From Nematopogon swammerdamellus (taxonomy: Eukaryota; Arthropoda; Insecta; Lepidoptera; Adelidae), in contig OX336336.1 of the NCBI GenBank assembly GCA_946902875.1, forward strand, positions 3,070,545 through 3,134,544: 64,000 bases of DNA, read 5' to 3'. A program made the position numbers and the translations under genes. Of the stretch, positions 23,328 to 33,655 are shown piece after piece (position 1 is the first letter of the stretch; each line of letters opens with the position of its first letter). The notes under the pieces are model-generated. The model was not told the DNA's origin and did not search any database. It worked only from the letters and a program-made list of their open reading frames with translations.

Positions 23328-23766
23328 TGTACCGTGTGGGGTCGGTACTTAAAAAGATTAGCCCCACTGCATCTCTCCCCGTCGCATGTCGTAAAAGTCG
23401 ACTAAGGGATCGTCAGCCTCGGCAGCTCAGTGGTGCGGTCAGTTATTGGATGGGTGACCGCCCGACCGTTGGAGGCTGACCGTGGTTCGGATTCCACGTT
23501 AAACTGTAGGTCCCTTCCCTTCTTACCTTACTGGGTGGTATGGTTTATCCCGGCCGGGTTGGTACCACCGCACTGAGCGAAACGTCGGTCGAAACGGCTA
23601 TGTAAATAGTTCGTGTTTTCCGTCCAGTTCAGTGTAGCCGACGCGAAACGAAGGGAAGCACTGACATAGCACCTAGTTCACCCGGTGTTATGGGCTGACA
23701 TCACGGATGTTGTAGGTGATGTAGCCAACCGTGTCAGTTTCCATAAAAAAAAAAAATAAAAAAAAA
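23328..23766 (+). mobile_element. SINE family S with both head types in series
   Basis: The module TACCGTGTGGGGTCGGTAC...GACTAAGGGAT (23328-23410) is followed directly by the tRNA/5S head (CAGCCTCGGCAGCTCAGTGG, ATTGGATGGGTGACCGC) and a complete body ending TTTCCATAAAAAA. The 5S-like part is shortened. Confidence 0.8.
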
Positions 23767-24139
23767 TCTGATATTCCCGGTAGACGCATGACCTAAAGAA
23801 ATTAATTACTTTCTCCTTAGAGTCGCTCAAAAGTAAAAACCGGTAGGTACTGGTTGAATGAAAAAAGCGCGATAAACGAATATTTAACGAGGAAACCTGC
23901 TGAGGTTGACTAGAAGAAATGTCCTTTGGCAATAAGGCAGAATGCATGAAATATCTGTATACATTTAACATACATATTTATTATCAATAAACAAAAAAAA
24001 TTACAAGATCTAACTGCATCCAACACGATAGTCGACCTATGGTGGGTAAGCAGAATAGAGCTCTCCATACATATTTACGCCGATGTTTGTTACTGAAATT
24101 CAAGCGAAAAATGCTATCAAATTGAATGAAAGTACTTAC

Positions 24140-24219
24140 TCGTGAAAGGTGACTCCATCTGTGTTCAAGTTTGAATTTTTCGACGACTTTTTGCACCAAA
24201 GCACTGCACAATGAGGCAT
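24140..24219 (-). CDS. Partial gene: first exon of a THAP-type zinc finger
   Basis: The exon opens ATG CCT CAT and translates to MPHCAVLWCKKSSKNSNLNT followed by DGVTFH, then splits at GA|GTAAGT. M-P-x-C-x4-C at the start and F-H before the first splice site are the hallmarks of the THAP domain (C2CH, DNA binding, found in transcription regulators and P-element transposases). I could not find the second exon with FP, the AVPSIF-like part and the C-x2-H pair. A candidate acceptor at about 23890 reads E-F-P-R and then meets a stop. It may be a gene remnant or a gene whose other exons I missed. Confidence 0.5.
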
Positions 24220-24389
24220 TTTGTGACAGACGCGCACGTTCGCTCCGCCTGAGCGGCGGACGGAGACTAAAATCGGTCGCCGGCGCTAGACTGACGCGCT
24301 GGCGCGCTTGCGCTGGCGCGCGGCTACCCCTGTCCTCCTATGTATAGCGTATCCAGGCTTACTGACTCGTGGTTGTATTCGAATCCGTA

Positions 24390-25160
24390 TTTTTTTTTTT
24401 TTTTTTTTTTTATAGGCAGCCGGCGCGGGTGTCTGTGCCCAATACTTCAACGGAAGATCAGACACAGCCAATAACACCATTCCTCGCGAAACCACGCTCA
24501 GAGAGGCGCCATGCCGGCTATGAGGCGGACAAAAAGGTTGTCGTCTAATTTATTGACACGCCTTTTGAAGATTCCCAGGTTATAGGTAGTGGGGAACACA
24601 CTCACCGGAAGACCGTTCCATATTTTCGCCGTTCGACACAGGAAAGATTTCGAAAAACGATGTGTTCTTAGTAGTTGGGTGTCAACAACATATGGATGTT
24701 CCGAGCGAGTCCGGCGGGTGTGGCGGAGACGGATGGGGGCTGGAGGGATGAGAGAAGCCAATTCATCAGAGCAACGTCCATGGTAGTACCTATAGAACAG
24801 GCTAAGAGAACCGATTGTTCGCCTGTGGCCCAATGATTCAAGTCTCTCCGTGAGCTTGGGATCACCAATTAGACGGATAGCACGGCGCTGGATAGAGTCC
24901 AAGGACGCCAATAAGTAAAGAGGGCATCCACCCCACAGATGGCTACAGTACTCCATCACCGGGCGAACTTGCGCTTTATATAGCATAAGGAGCTGCGCCG
25001 GTGAGAAGAACCGTCTGCTGCGGTAGAGGACGCCTAATTTCCTAGAGGCAAGTGTGGCTTTGGACTCTATGAAACCCCTAAAACCCACATCCTTGGTCAA
25101 TTCCACGCCCAGGAGGTCCAATTTGTCATTGTTAGGTATTTGAGACTGATGAGTCCTCTA
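24390..25160 (-). mobile_element. 5'-truncated LINE, C-terminal reverse transcriptase region
   Basis: The minus frame 25121-24498 (207 codons) contains FIESKATLASRKLGVLYRSR, YKAQVRPVMEYCSHLWGG, LDSIQRRAIRLIGDP and TAKIWNGLPVSVFP, the usual C-terminal sequence of CR1/Jockey-type LINE ORF2. A poly-T at 24390-24411 is its poly-A tail. The reading frame is still open, so insertion is fairly recent. A diverged relative is at 41371-41758. Confidence 0.85.
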
Positions 25161-25458
25161 TTTGAAGCTCTATATTTTAATTTATGATGTTGGTTGTCTA
25201 ACTTGTGCGTGCGAGACAGTGCGAGCGACAGGGCATCGTATTTGGCAAATTATAACACGACTGTATGGCTCTGACCTTAGTTTACAAAAAAAAAAAAACA
25301 ATAATAGCATCAACAAAGTAAAGGCAAACTGTCAAGTTGACACTGGCACTGGTAGTCAAATTGTCAAAGAAGAAAATATTTTGTTCGGTTCAGTTTTTAT
25401 TGAAAAAAAAAAACACATCAGATTCATATACGTTTTCTGTAAAATAAACAATTCTATA

Positions 25459-27078
25459 ATGTCTATCGTGCTCACAAAGGCATCTATCGCACTGCAGCGC
25501 ACCGGCGATTTTCAACACGTGAAATTCGAGGCTCACAAACCAAAGCGACGAAAATCGCCCGAGTCGGAGGCGCGCAGCGTCGCGCCTGCGCCGCCGCCGA
25601 CGAGGGGTCGTGATCTCGACTTGAAGAAGATACGTCACGAGGTCGTGAAGTTTGGAATGTCTGGGTTCGACGCACCTAAGAAAGAAGAGGCGAGGATTGC
25701 TCTCGCTGTCAGTTTAGGTTAGTTTCTGGCTGGTAGGTAACTAGTAACTGCTGTAGATTCGGACAGTCAGACAGACAGAAGGACGGACAGATGGAAGGAC
25801 AGACGGCGTAGGCTTATTTATCGTGTCCCGTACGGATACGGAATCCTTAAAGGAGTGCACATGATAAAACCGGCAACTTTTAACCGGATTTAGACTAATC
25901 AGCCAGGGCTGCCGGTCTAAAATAAATTGAATAAGCAATAAATTAATATTAAGATGCCGTGCTAAAGGGCGACAGGCTCGCAACCTCTCACCTTGGCACG
26001 GTACTTCCACCGAGTCATGCAGCAGGTGGATCTTCGTGCCTTACTTGCTGCTTGATCGTATTAATCTTGTTCGAATACTTTGCGAAACGTGATGGTCGGT
26101 GTTGTGATATAATTTACCAAAGTTCTTGCAGCGCAACACCGATTACTCTGCTTAGCCCGATTGTCGCGATTCAGCGTGTGTGATATGTATGTATGTATGT
26201 AAATTAATATTCTAAAATAATGTCTATTGTGTCCCACAGGTGCCAAACCGCCAAAGCGCGAGTACAAAAACTACAAACAGTTGATAGAGCAACGCAAGGA
26301 TGAGAAGCAAAAGGAGAGAGAGAGGAGGGAGATGCTGGGCCGGGACATGACGCGCGCGAGCGTTGCCGTCGGCAAGAAGAAGAAGAACAAGAACGACGTC
26401 GGGCATCTTCTCAATATATACGGCAAGGTGAGAAGGGAACGGTTCACTCGTTTTTGACAGCCTCGGTAGCTCGGTGTTGCATCGATCGATTGTTGAAGTT
26501 AAGCACACCGGGCGCAGTCGGACTTTGGGACGTGTGACCGTGGGACTGTTGAGGCCGGCCGCGGTTCTGATTCTACGTAAAACTGTAGATCCCTTCTCTT
26601 ACCTTATAGGTTATCATCGTTATCAGTCTGTATCGCTCCACTGCTGGGCATAGGTTTCTCTCAAAGCACACCACTTCTACTCTTCTCATCCATCCACAAG
26701 CGGATACTTTTTTTAGGTTGTCTGTCCACTTGTAAGTCCCTTCTTACCTTACTAGGGCTTAACCCGCCCGGGTTGATACCACTGCACTGAAGCCGGTCGA
26801 AACGGCTATGTAAATAGTTAATGTTTATCGACCAGTTCAGTGTAGTCGACATGAAATGAAGGGAAACACTGACATGACACCTAGTTCACCCGGTGTTATG
26901 GGCTGACATCACGGATGTTGTAGGTGATGTAGCCAACCGTGCCAGTTTCCATAAAAAAAAAGTAAAATTATCTTTCCTTCAATCCATTAAAATGTTTAAA
27001 TGTTTTCAGGTTGACAAGAAGAAAGTGAAGGAAAGACAACAGAAAGAAACACAAAGTAATAAAAAGAGAAAGAAATAG
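25459..27078 (+). CDS. C1orf131 / DUF4602-like nucleolar protein, three exons
   Basis: Exons 25459-25717, 26240-26427 and 27010-27078, with GT/AG junctions and phases 1 and 0; 516 nt, 171 residues. The motif is F-G-M-S-G-F-D-x-P-K-K at 65-75, then GAKPPKREYKNYKQL after the first junction and a very lysine-rich C-terminus (VGKKKKNKNDVGHLL, VDKKKVKERQQ, end NKKRKK). This matches the C1orf131 (DUF4602) family, whose human member is a small-subunit processome/ribosome-biogenesis factor; basic tails fit nucleolar location. The frame is open upstream to 25162, but the ATG at 25459 opens the conserved part and the upstream part looks non-coding. Introns contain a CATA-type repeat, a LINE tail and a SINE. 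AATAAA follows at 27113 and 27236. Confidence 0.85.
25952..26205 (+). mobile_element. CATA-tailed interspersed repeat in C1orf131-like intron 1
   Basis: Contains GATGCCGTGCTAAAGGGCGA, TGTTGTGATATAATTTACC, GCAACACCGATTACTCTGCT and a TATG/CATA microsatellite end. Other copies: 29570-29883 (with 31430-31462), 33085-33195, 38697-39217, 42731-43068 and 51240-51560. Multi-copy and non-coding, SINE-like. Confidence 0.7.
26456..26961 (+). mobile_element. SINE family S in C1orf131-like intron 2
   Basis: Head CAGCCTCGGTAGCTCGGTGT and GTTAAGCACACCGGGCGCAG (tRNA/5S-like), an internal insertion at about 26610-26730 (TATCGCTCCACTGCTGGGCA), then the body. It ends 48 nt before coding exon 3. Confidence 0.8.
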
Positions 27079-27112
27079 GTCACTTACCCGTAATATGTAA
27101 TTAAGAGTTAAA

Positions 27113-27118
27113 AATAAA
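27113..27118 (+). other. Candidate polyadenylation signal of the C1orf131-like gene
   Basis: AATAAA 35 nt after the stop codon. A second AATAAA lies at 27236-27241. Confidence 0.5.
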
Positions 27119-27290
27119 TATAGTTTTGTATTTTAGATTTTATTTATAACCCATTCCATTATTGTTACGTATTATGTAGGTATACTATATTATTTACTTC
27201 GATAAATTTATTCTTTAAATACATTAAAAAATTCCAATAAAAGAGTATTGGAGCTGAATTAACTTAAGCGTAGATTGAAGTATCGGCAAG

Positions 27291-27665
27291 TCAGCCTCGG
27301 TAGCTCAGTGGTGCGGTCGGTCTTCTATCGGTCACGATCATAAACACCCGTATGCGCGGCCAGTACTTGTATATGAGACCATTCCACCGTTGGGACGATG
27401 ACCGTGGTTCAAATTTCACGTAAAACTGTGGGTCCCTTCCCTTACTAGGTGGTTGGGTTTAACCCGCCCTGGTTGATACCACGTCACCGAATGACAAGTT
27501 GGTCGAAACGGCTATGTAAATAGTTCGTGTTTTCCGTACAGTTCAGTGTAGCCGGCACAACCAAAGTGAAGCTCTGACATGGCACTCTGTTCCCCAAGGT
27601 GTTATGGGCTGACATCACAGATGTAGTAGGTAATACAGGTAACAGTGTCAGTTTCCACAAAAAAA
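27291..27665 (+). mobile_element. SINE family S, full length
   Basis: Head GTCAGCCTCGGTAGCTCAGT, B-box-like GGTTCAAATTTC, body with GAAACGGCTATGTAAATAG, end CAGTTTCCACAAAAAA. The 5S-like core is diverged (GCGGCCAGTACTTG). 27666-28111 is AT-rich with no gene. Confidence 0.8.
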
Positions 27666-28111
27666 CAAGTATTTTAATTGATTTAATAATTTTAGTAGTA
27701 GGGTTTTTAACGTCAATTTAATTCGAAAACACTCAATGGAGACTTAATTTAATGAAAACAACAAAATGTTGAGAATTTATGAAATAGTTTATCTAAATAA
27801 TTTAGATTAATTTATTAATCAATCACTATAATTCATATTCATAATAAATTAATGGCTCGATATTACAGACTAAACGTGTTGGCTTTATGGACCATAGCAT
27901 GCAATTTAGGTATGGATAGCAAGCTCAGTTTATGAGTATGCACAAATCTTATTTTCTATAATAATACTATGACACGATTAACCGAATCATCACGGCAGAC
28001 ACTACACAAAAATACAGTCTTTATATATTATATACTGATGTGAGCAGTAAGAACAATATAGAATAAATAAATTAAGTACGTACGTAAGTACAATTTTATG
28101 CGTAAGGATGT

Positions 28112-29188
28112 TTAGTGTTGAATCGATGAGACCTCCATCGAGGAACCGTTCCACGTGAGAACCCTGACATCACCGCGTGATAACTTTCTGCTACTCCGCC
28201 GCCGCCCGTGTCGCTCCAAATACCTCAGCTCTCGGCCCACTCGCCGCATCACTCTGGTGAAGTCGTCACAATTGCCCGGCGACACTGCCGATGTATTGTT
28301 TTGTGGCCCTGGAGAGTGGTTCGTGAGTGTACTCGTAAGGGGACCTCTGTGTGGCGAATCTGCACTTGAAATATTTCCGCTAGAGCCCAGAATCGAGGAC
28401 ACATTGCCAAATATTGCAGCGGAACTTTCCCTGTCTCCTGTTCTGTGTTGGCTTGGGTGTAGAAAAGTGCTTGAAGCACAAGGCGTTTTTTCTTTATATT
28501 GTCCATTCGACGGTCGATCTGTGTCAGAGTTCAGGCGCTTTTCAACAGGACCCGGAATTGAGGAAACATCACAAAATGCGGCGACTAAGCTGTTCTTTCC
28601 AGTTGTTTGCTGTTTTGGCTGTCTTAACGTACTTGAAGGGCCCAGCATTCCCCCTTCGTACTGCCCAGTCGGCAGCCATAAACCGGAATCGGGAAGTTTT
28701 CCCCTAAAGCCGGGAATCGATGACACATCGCAAAATAACTCGACGGGGTTCTTCATGGTCTCCGCGCTCAATTCTCTCGGTTGTAGCAACGTGCTGGAAG
28801 CGCGCGGCAAGTTCACGCGGAGAATTGTGTTGATGGAACTCTGGCGAACCAGATTTCCCGACGCGCAGATGTTGCGTCCCACTAAAGCGTCACTGGGGAA
28901 CACACGCTTACATTGTATCCCATCTGCAAACTCTTCGTAGTTCAGCAATGGGCATTGAGCCCCATTCGATTGTTCTCTTCTTCTTTTTAGCATCTTGATA
29001 ATCTTGGGCGAGTCGAACGTCGTCTTGTTGTGACTATAGCTATCGGCGGCTGGGACGGACTCCCAAGGGCTGGAGTCCTCGCTGTCAGCAACGTCCAGGT
29101 CGACAGGCTCACCCCATTTGCAGGTAAGTTCCAGCCACTGCTGGTTGCGCGAGAGAATACGATCATTGTCGAGTTCGACGTATGACAT
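28112..29188 (-). CDS. Family member C: WGxPxDL-motif protein with 54-residue internal repeats
   Basis: Single exon, 358 residues from ATG 29188, chosen because M-S-Y-V-E-L-D aligns with the starts of B (MSFFHLD) and A (MQYSNLD); an ATG 18 codons upstream (29242) is in frame. Shared blocks are RILSRNQQWLELTCKWGEPV with DL (10-31), TTFDSPKIIKMLK (56-68) and NYEEFADGI (83-91). Residues 131-265 hold tandem repeats of about 54 residues: SST starts units at 131, 185 and 239, and FCDVSSIPG recurs at 152, 205 and, diverged, 260. The C-terminus is Arg-rich (HGRRRSSRKLSRGD). I do not recognise the family and no enzyme motif is visible. Basic patches suggest, but do not prove, a nuclear protein. On the minus strand a TATAAAAA lies at 29321-29328. 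Confidence 0.75.
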   Translation of the reverse strand: MSYVELDNDRILSRNQQWLELTCKWGEPVDLDVADSEDSSPWESVPAADSYSHNKTTFDSPKIIKMLKRRREQSNGAQCPLLNYEEFADGIQCKRVFPSDALVGRNICASGNLVRQSSINTILRVNLPRASSTLLQPRELSAETMKNPVELFCDVSSIPGFRGKLPDSGLWLPTGQYEGGMLGPSSTLRQPKQQTTGKNSLVAAFCDVSSIPGPVEKRLNSDTDRPSNGQYKEKTPCASSTFLHPSQHRTGDRESSAAIFGNVSSILGSSGNISSADSPHRGPLTSTLTNHSPGPQNNTSAVSPGNCDDFTRVMRRVGRELRYLERHGRRRSSRKLSRGDVRVLTWNGSSMEVSSIQH

Positions 29189-29559
29189 TGTCGCCTCTAG
29201 AAGATTGCTAATAAATCGAATGCTGAGATGCAAATGGCTCATAAATCGTTAACCTGTCGCTATTTATTAAAAATGCAGGCGCGTTTAAGTAGCGTAAGTG
29301 CATCATATAACTAACGAGACTTTTTATATGAGTGAGAAAGCGATTAAATAAACACGACTCGTTATTCGATCACCTTTGTGTTGGCCGCAAAAAAAGGGAT
29401 TAGCCGGGAGATTAGTGTATCAGTGCAGCGATGTGTGTGTGATTTGACTTGTGTGTGAACTCATTTGTGTTACCACAGAACATCAATCCGCTTGCGGGTA
29501 GCTCTACATTTGCTTTCGTTCCGTACCTACGTACTTATTTCAGCTAATTTCGTCGGCCG

Positions 29560-29883
29560 AGCGGCCATAAATACATACCTACATACATACATATCACACA
29601 CGCTGAATCCCGACAATCGGGGTAAGCAGAGTAGTCGGTGTTGTGCTGCAAGAACTCTGGTAAATTACACCACAACACCGACCACCACGTTTAGCAAAGT
29701 ATTCGGACAAGATAACTCAGATCAGGCAGCAAGTAAAACACGAAGACCCACCTGCTGCATGACTCGGTGATAGTACCGTGCTAAGGTGAGAGGTGGCGAA
29801 CCCGTCGCCCTTTAGCACGGCATCTTATCCTTATCCCTTAGTCGCCTTTTACTACATGCACGCGGAGAGATGCAGTGAGGCTA
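29560..29883 (-). mobile_element. CATA-tailed repeat, left part (outer level of a nest)
   Basis: CATACATACATA, then CGACAATCGGGGTAAGCAGA, GTGAGAGGTGGCG and the module GTCGCCTTTTACTACATGCA...GAGATGCAGTGAGGCTA. The module continues at 31430 with TTCTTTTTAAGTACCGGCCC, showing it was split by an insertion. Confidence 0.75.
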
Positions 29884-29994
29884 CACTGAGAACGTTTCGT
29901 TTTTTACTGAAATTTGGTACCTACTAAATAAAGTTAACTAAACCGGTTTAGTTGCGGCAACTAACCATAATTTAGTAAAACCCTCTTTTGTAAC

Positions 29995-31220
29995 CCTTCC
30001 GGCCGCGAGGTTCGATCGCGTAGTTCGATTGATCGCACCACGCGGAACTTAAGTCCTGATGTTTCGATCAATCGAACAGCGAGGATTCTTGATTCTTCGT
30101 AGTTCGATCAATTTCAGTCAATCGAACCTGAAGGAAATTTAGGTCATGCTGGTTCGATTCTTAGAACTACGAGGATTTGTAATTCTTATTAGTTCCCTTC
30201 CGGCCGCGAGGTTCGATCGCGTAGTTCGATTTATCGAACCACGCGGATCAGAAGTTCTTTGTGGTTCGATTGTTTAAGCGAACTAAGCTGAGTTCGATGA
30301 ATTTAAATGAATCAAACAACAAGGAAATGTTAGCTCATATTCGATCAATAGAATTGGCTGGATTAGATTCAAATTATAAAATAACTAGCTTTTGCCCGCA
30401 GCTTCGCTCGCGTGAAATTCGTAATTAAAAAGAAGAAAGTACGCAAGCCCGCACCTTTATTTCGGCGAGCGAAACAATTCGGTTTGTCTGGGAGCCACAT
30501 CTTAGCGTAACCGGAAGTGAATTTTATTTAGCCTATCCTGTGTCCCGTGTAGGTAAATGTGCTTGCACGAAGTTTCATCGAATTCAGATGATCGGTTTAA
30601 GAGTTATGGTGGAACATACATACATACAGAAATGATTTCTAAAAATCGTAAATTTAGTTTTAGTATCATACAAAGAGTCTACAAACGCAATATCTCAAAA
30701 AACAAAGCAACTTACTCCATGACTATCCCTTACAGATTTATTATTAGTATTGATTGATGATTGATGATGATTAATATTATTACATTGTCAAATATGAAAT
30801 GTCAAGTTATTACGGGTGAACTCGCGCATTGAAAGTACATTTGTACTTAATAATAATTCATAGAATTCTCTTAAACATTTTTTTAAGGATACCTACTTGC
30901 CGAAAACATTATAGTGAATGCTAGAAAAAAAAGTTATTTTCGAGAAAATAACTAGAATAACAAAATTATTAGAATCAAAATAAACTAGGACAAAATATGG
31001 TTCGATCTCTCGAACCATGAGCACAAATAAGGCTCAGCTTAGTTCGCTTAAACAATCGAACTACAAAGAATTTCTGACCCGCGTGGTTCGATCAATCGAA
31101 CCATGAGCACTTAAATACTAAGGCTCAGCTTAGTTCGCTTAAACAATCGAACCACAAAGAATTTATGATCCGCGTGGTTCGATCAATCGAACTACGCGAT
31201 CGAACCTCGCGGCCGGAAGG
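29995..31220. mobile_element. Foldback-type element, CCTTCCGGCCGCGAGG ends
   Basis: Left end CCTTCCGGCCGCGAGGTTCG; right end is the exact inverse finishing CGCGGCCGGAAGG. The 9-bp direct repeat TTTTGTAAC (29986-29994, 31221-31229) flanks it. Arms of a few hundred bp are built of sub-repeats around TTCGATnnATCGAA palindromes. The left terminus is duplicated at about 30188; the right arm has two units of about 93 bp. A GCCCGCAGCTTCG-family repeat (30385-30775) lies in the middle. Long arms with sub-repeats and a 9-bp duplication are features of Foldback elements. Confidence 0.7.
30385..30775 (+). repeat. GCCCGCGGCTTCG-family repeat inside the foldback element
   Basis: Starts CTAGCTTTTGCCCGCAGCTT and continues through CATCGAATTCAGATGATCGG and CATGACTATCCCTTACAGAT. 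It matches the dispersed family at 4245-4560 and 20300-20520. No coding capacity. Confidence 0.7.
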
Positions 31221-31815
31221 TTTTGTAACCAACTACCGAAGTATGGCTACTATTTACAAAATTAATTGTTGCTCTTTAACAAACAGTTAAGTAGGAAGCA
31301 ACCAAACTGATTTACTAAACTCGGTTCAGTTGTGGTAACTGCTAGTTTTGTAGTCACCACAGCAACTAAACTGCTTTGTAACATATTACACTAAATTTAG
31401 TTACTAACTGACTAACCGTTTTTTCAGTGTATTCTTTTTAAGTACCGGCCCCACACGGTTTTAATGTTATCAATATTAATGTAGTTTAGATACCAACCTA
31501 CTTCTACTTAGTTATCATTATCAACCAATGAACTCGCTAATGACCAAGGCTTATTAGCGAGATGTAGGTACTTATTTAACGAGGTGTATATAAATTTACA
31601 AAATAATGTTAGAAGACACTAAGTACTTACATAGGTAATAATTTGATAGGATTGTTTTTATATGAAAGCGAGGCCCTATGGCCCCGAGCCGGGGCAAAGA
31701 TACCAACGGGAGGAAGGTTTTGTTTGAATGTGGAATGCGAAGAGCGCTGAGCGCAGTCTCTTCGATGTCTGTGAGCGAACACAGATCATTTTATTTCGTG
31801 TGTTTTTTTATTTAT

Positions 31816-32400
31816 TCCGGTATGGGTGGCTGAGTTGGAGGGCCCAAAGCACATGCTCCGGCCAATATCACCTCCGAAAGGTAAGTGCCATACCGGAGAC
31901 TTCCCTGGGTTGCTGGCTATGCTGGACTAGAGGAGAACACAACCGAGGCTGCTATACGGCTATTTTTCATCCAGTACGGTGGTAGCAACCCAGTAGGCAA
32001 AATTTGAGCCTATACCACCTAATAGTAAGGGCAAGGAAAGGGACCTGCAGTTCCGGTTCCGAACAAGTTCCGAACGGTGAAGCAGCAGGTGTAGTGTAGG
32101 TATGAGTGACGAAAAAATTTACGTGCATACCTACACCTGCTGCTTGCTTCACCGTTCGGAACCGGTGTAAAACTGTAGGTCCCTTCCCTTGCCCCTTACT
32201 AGGTGGTAGGCTCGAATTGTAGCCGACTGGGTTGGTACCACAGTACTGGATGTAAGATGACCGCATAGCAGCCTCGGTTGTGTTCTCCTCAAGTCCAATA
32301 TAGCCAGCACTCTCCGGTATGGCACCTACCTTCTCGGAGGTGATATTGGCTGGTCGGAGCATGTGCTTTGGCTCATTCGGCCCAGCCACCCATATTACAT
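31816..32400. mobile_element. Inverted pair of tRNA-type SINEs (family L)
   Basis: A minus-oriented copy (TTCCGGTATGGGTGGCTGAG ... GTGAAGCAGCAGGTG) meets a plus-oriented copy (CACCTGCTGCTTGCTTCACC ... CACCCATATTACAT) at about 32115. Both lack the tRNA head. The pair forms a palindrome of nearly 600 bp. Confidence 0.75.
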
Positions 32401-32570
32401 TTAAAAAAAAATTTTAGTAGTAAGTAGATAGATACTTAGGTATATACCTACCTCGTCAACACCTCATTAGCAGTGGGTCATTCATTACTATAAAGGTAGA
32501 ACCAGGAATGTAGGTAGATAAATCCTTTCGCCTGTGTATTTGAGACTTCTTAGAAGGTCGTTAACTACCC

Positions 32571-33044
32571 TTTTTAACCCCCGACGAAAAAAAACGGAGG
32601 GGTGTTATAAGTTTGACGTGTGTGTGTGAGGGTGTGTGTGTGTGTGTGTGTCTGTCTGTGGCATCGTAGCTCCCAAACGGATGGACCGATTTGGATGCGG
32701 TTTTCTTTATTAGGAAGCTTGTTTAATCGGGATGGTTCTTAGCTATGTTTGAAATCAAGTAATTAAGTAATAAAAAAAATAATTATGTTAAAAAGTGGAC
32801 CGATTTTCATGCGATTTTTTTAAAAAAGCTTGAAATAAAAGTTAAATTACAAATTTAAAAAACTCCTGACGCTTAAAAAGTCAAAAATAATTTCTGTTTA
32901 CTTACTTAAAGGAGTCGGGGGACCGCTAAGTAAATAAAATATAAAAATTCAGAGCTGCGCGGGAATTTACTTAGCGGTCTCCCGACTCTTTAAGTAAGTA
33001 AACAGATTTTTTTTTTACTTTTTAAGGGTCGGGGGTTTTTTAAA
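32571..33044. repeat. TTAACCCCCGAC element with GT microsatellite and hairpin
   Basis: Begins TTTTTAACCCCCGACGAAAA and ends GTCGGGGGTTTTTTAA, inverted ends. Inside are a (GT)n tract, CGGATGGACCGATTTGGATG, and a stem formed by GTCGGGGGACCGCTAAGTAA and its inverse. A second copy is nested at 52474-52943. Confidence 0.75.
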
Positions 33045-33655
33045 TTTGTAATTTTTATTATGGTTTTATATAAAGCTTTACTAAACGTGGTGGTCGATGT
33101 TGTGCTGTATTTTACTAGAGTTCTTGCAGCACAACACCGATTATTCTGCTTACCCTGATTGTCGGGATACAGCGTGCGATATTATGTATGTATGTACTAC
33201 TTCTACGGGTAGGTGCCTAACGATACCCATGGACATTCTGTGATGCACGGGGCGTGTGGATTGCGAATGCCATGTCGTGCCGGCCTGAAGGAAGCCTTTT
33301 CACGTCTCTTGAAAAACCTAATACACTTCGGAGTCTCATTATTAGACTTAAGTACTTTAGTATTGGGGTTTTATATTAATATTTTGCTTCTTTAATTTAA
33401 TTAAACATGAGAGCAATAAAAACAGTTTTACGTTTTATTTTAAAGTACCTGTAATTTTATTTATTAATACAAGGTAGGTATCTAAATTATGCATATACAT
33501 AGGTATTAATAGCTGCAACACAGAAACTTCTTATCTCTTTAATATTTATATCATTAGAAAGACAAAACATTCAAATACAGATTGTATTTATAAAATAATA
33601 ATCATACTAACCTTTTTTTAACTAATAATTAATAACATTAAATAAAATAATCATA
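33045..33655. other. AT-rich intergenic DNA, CATA-repeat fragment at 33085-33195
   Basis: 33085-33195 matches part of the CATA-tailed repeat (TTGCAGCACAACACCGATTA). TTTATT words at about 33456-33465 are possible poly-A signals for gene B on the minus strand. No further gene is seen. Confidence 0.4.

Larger units (their letters stand above)
29884..31429. mobile_element. Tc1/mariner-like MITE carrying a foldback element
   Basis: Ends CACTGAGAACG and the inverse CGTTTTTTCAGTG (CACTGAAAAAACG) are flanked by TA on both sides (29882-29883 and 31430-31431). Removing the insert restores GGGGCTATTC-type sequence found in other copies of the host repeat. Without the inner element it would be about 310 bp, non-coding and rich in AACTAA words. 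Confidence 0.7.

Noticed and set aside
23860..23895. Second THAP exon (acceptor followed by E-F-P-R)
   Set aside because: A stop codon follows after four residues and the rest does not resemble THAP.
25162..25458. N-terminal extension of the C1orf131-like protein
   Set aside because: In frame but low-complexity and unlike the family; the ATG at 25459 opens the conserved part.
28155..28940. Plus-strand frame of 261 codons
   Set aside because: Antisense to family member C, which has the paralogue-supported motif in the other strand.
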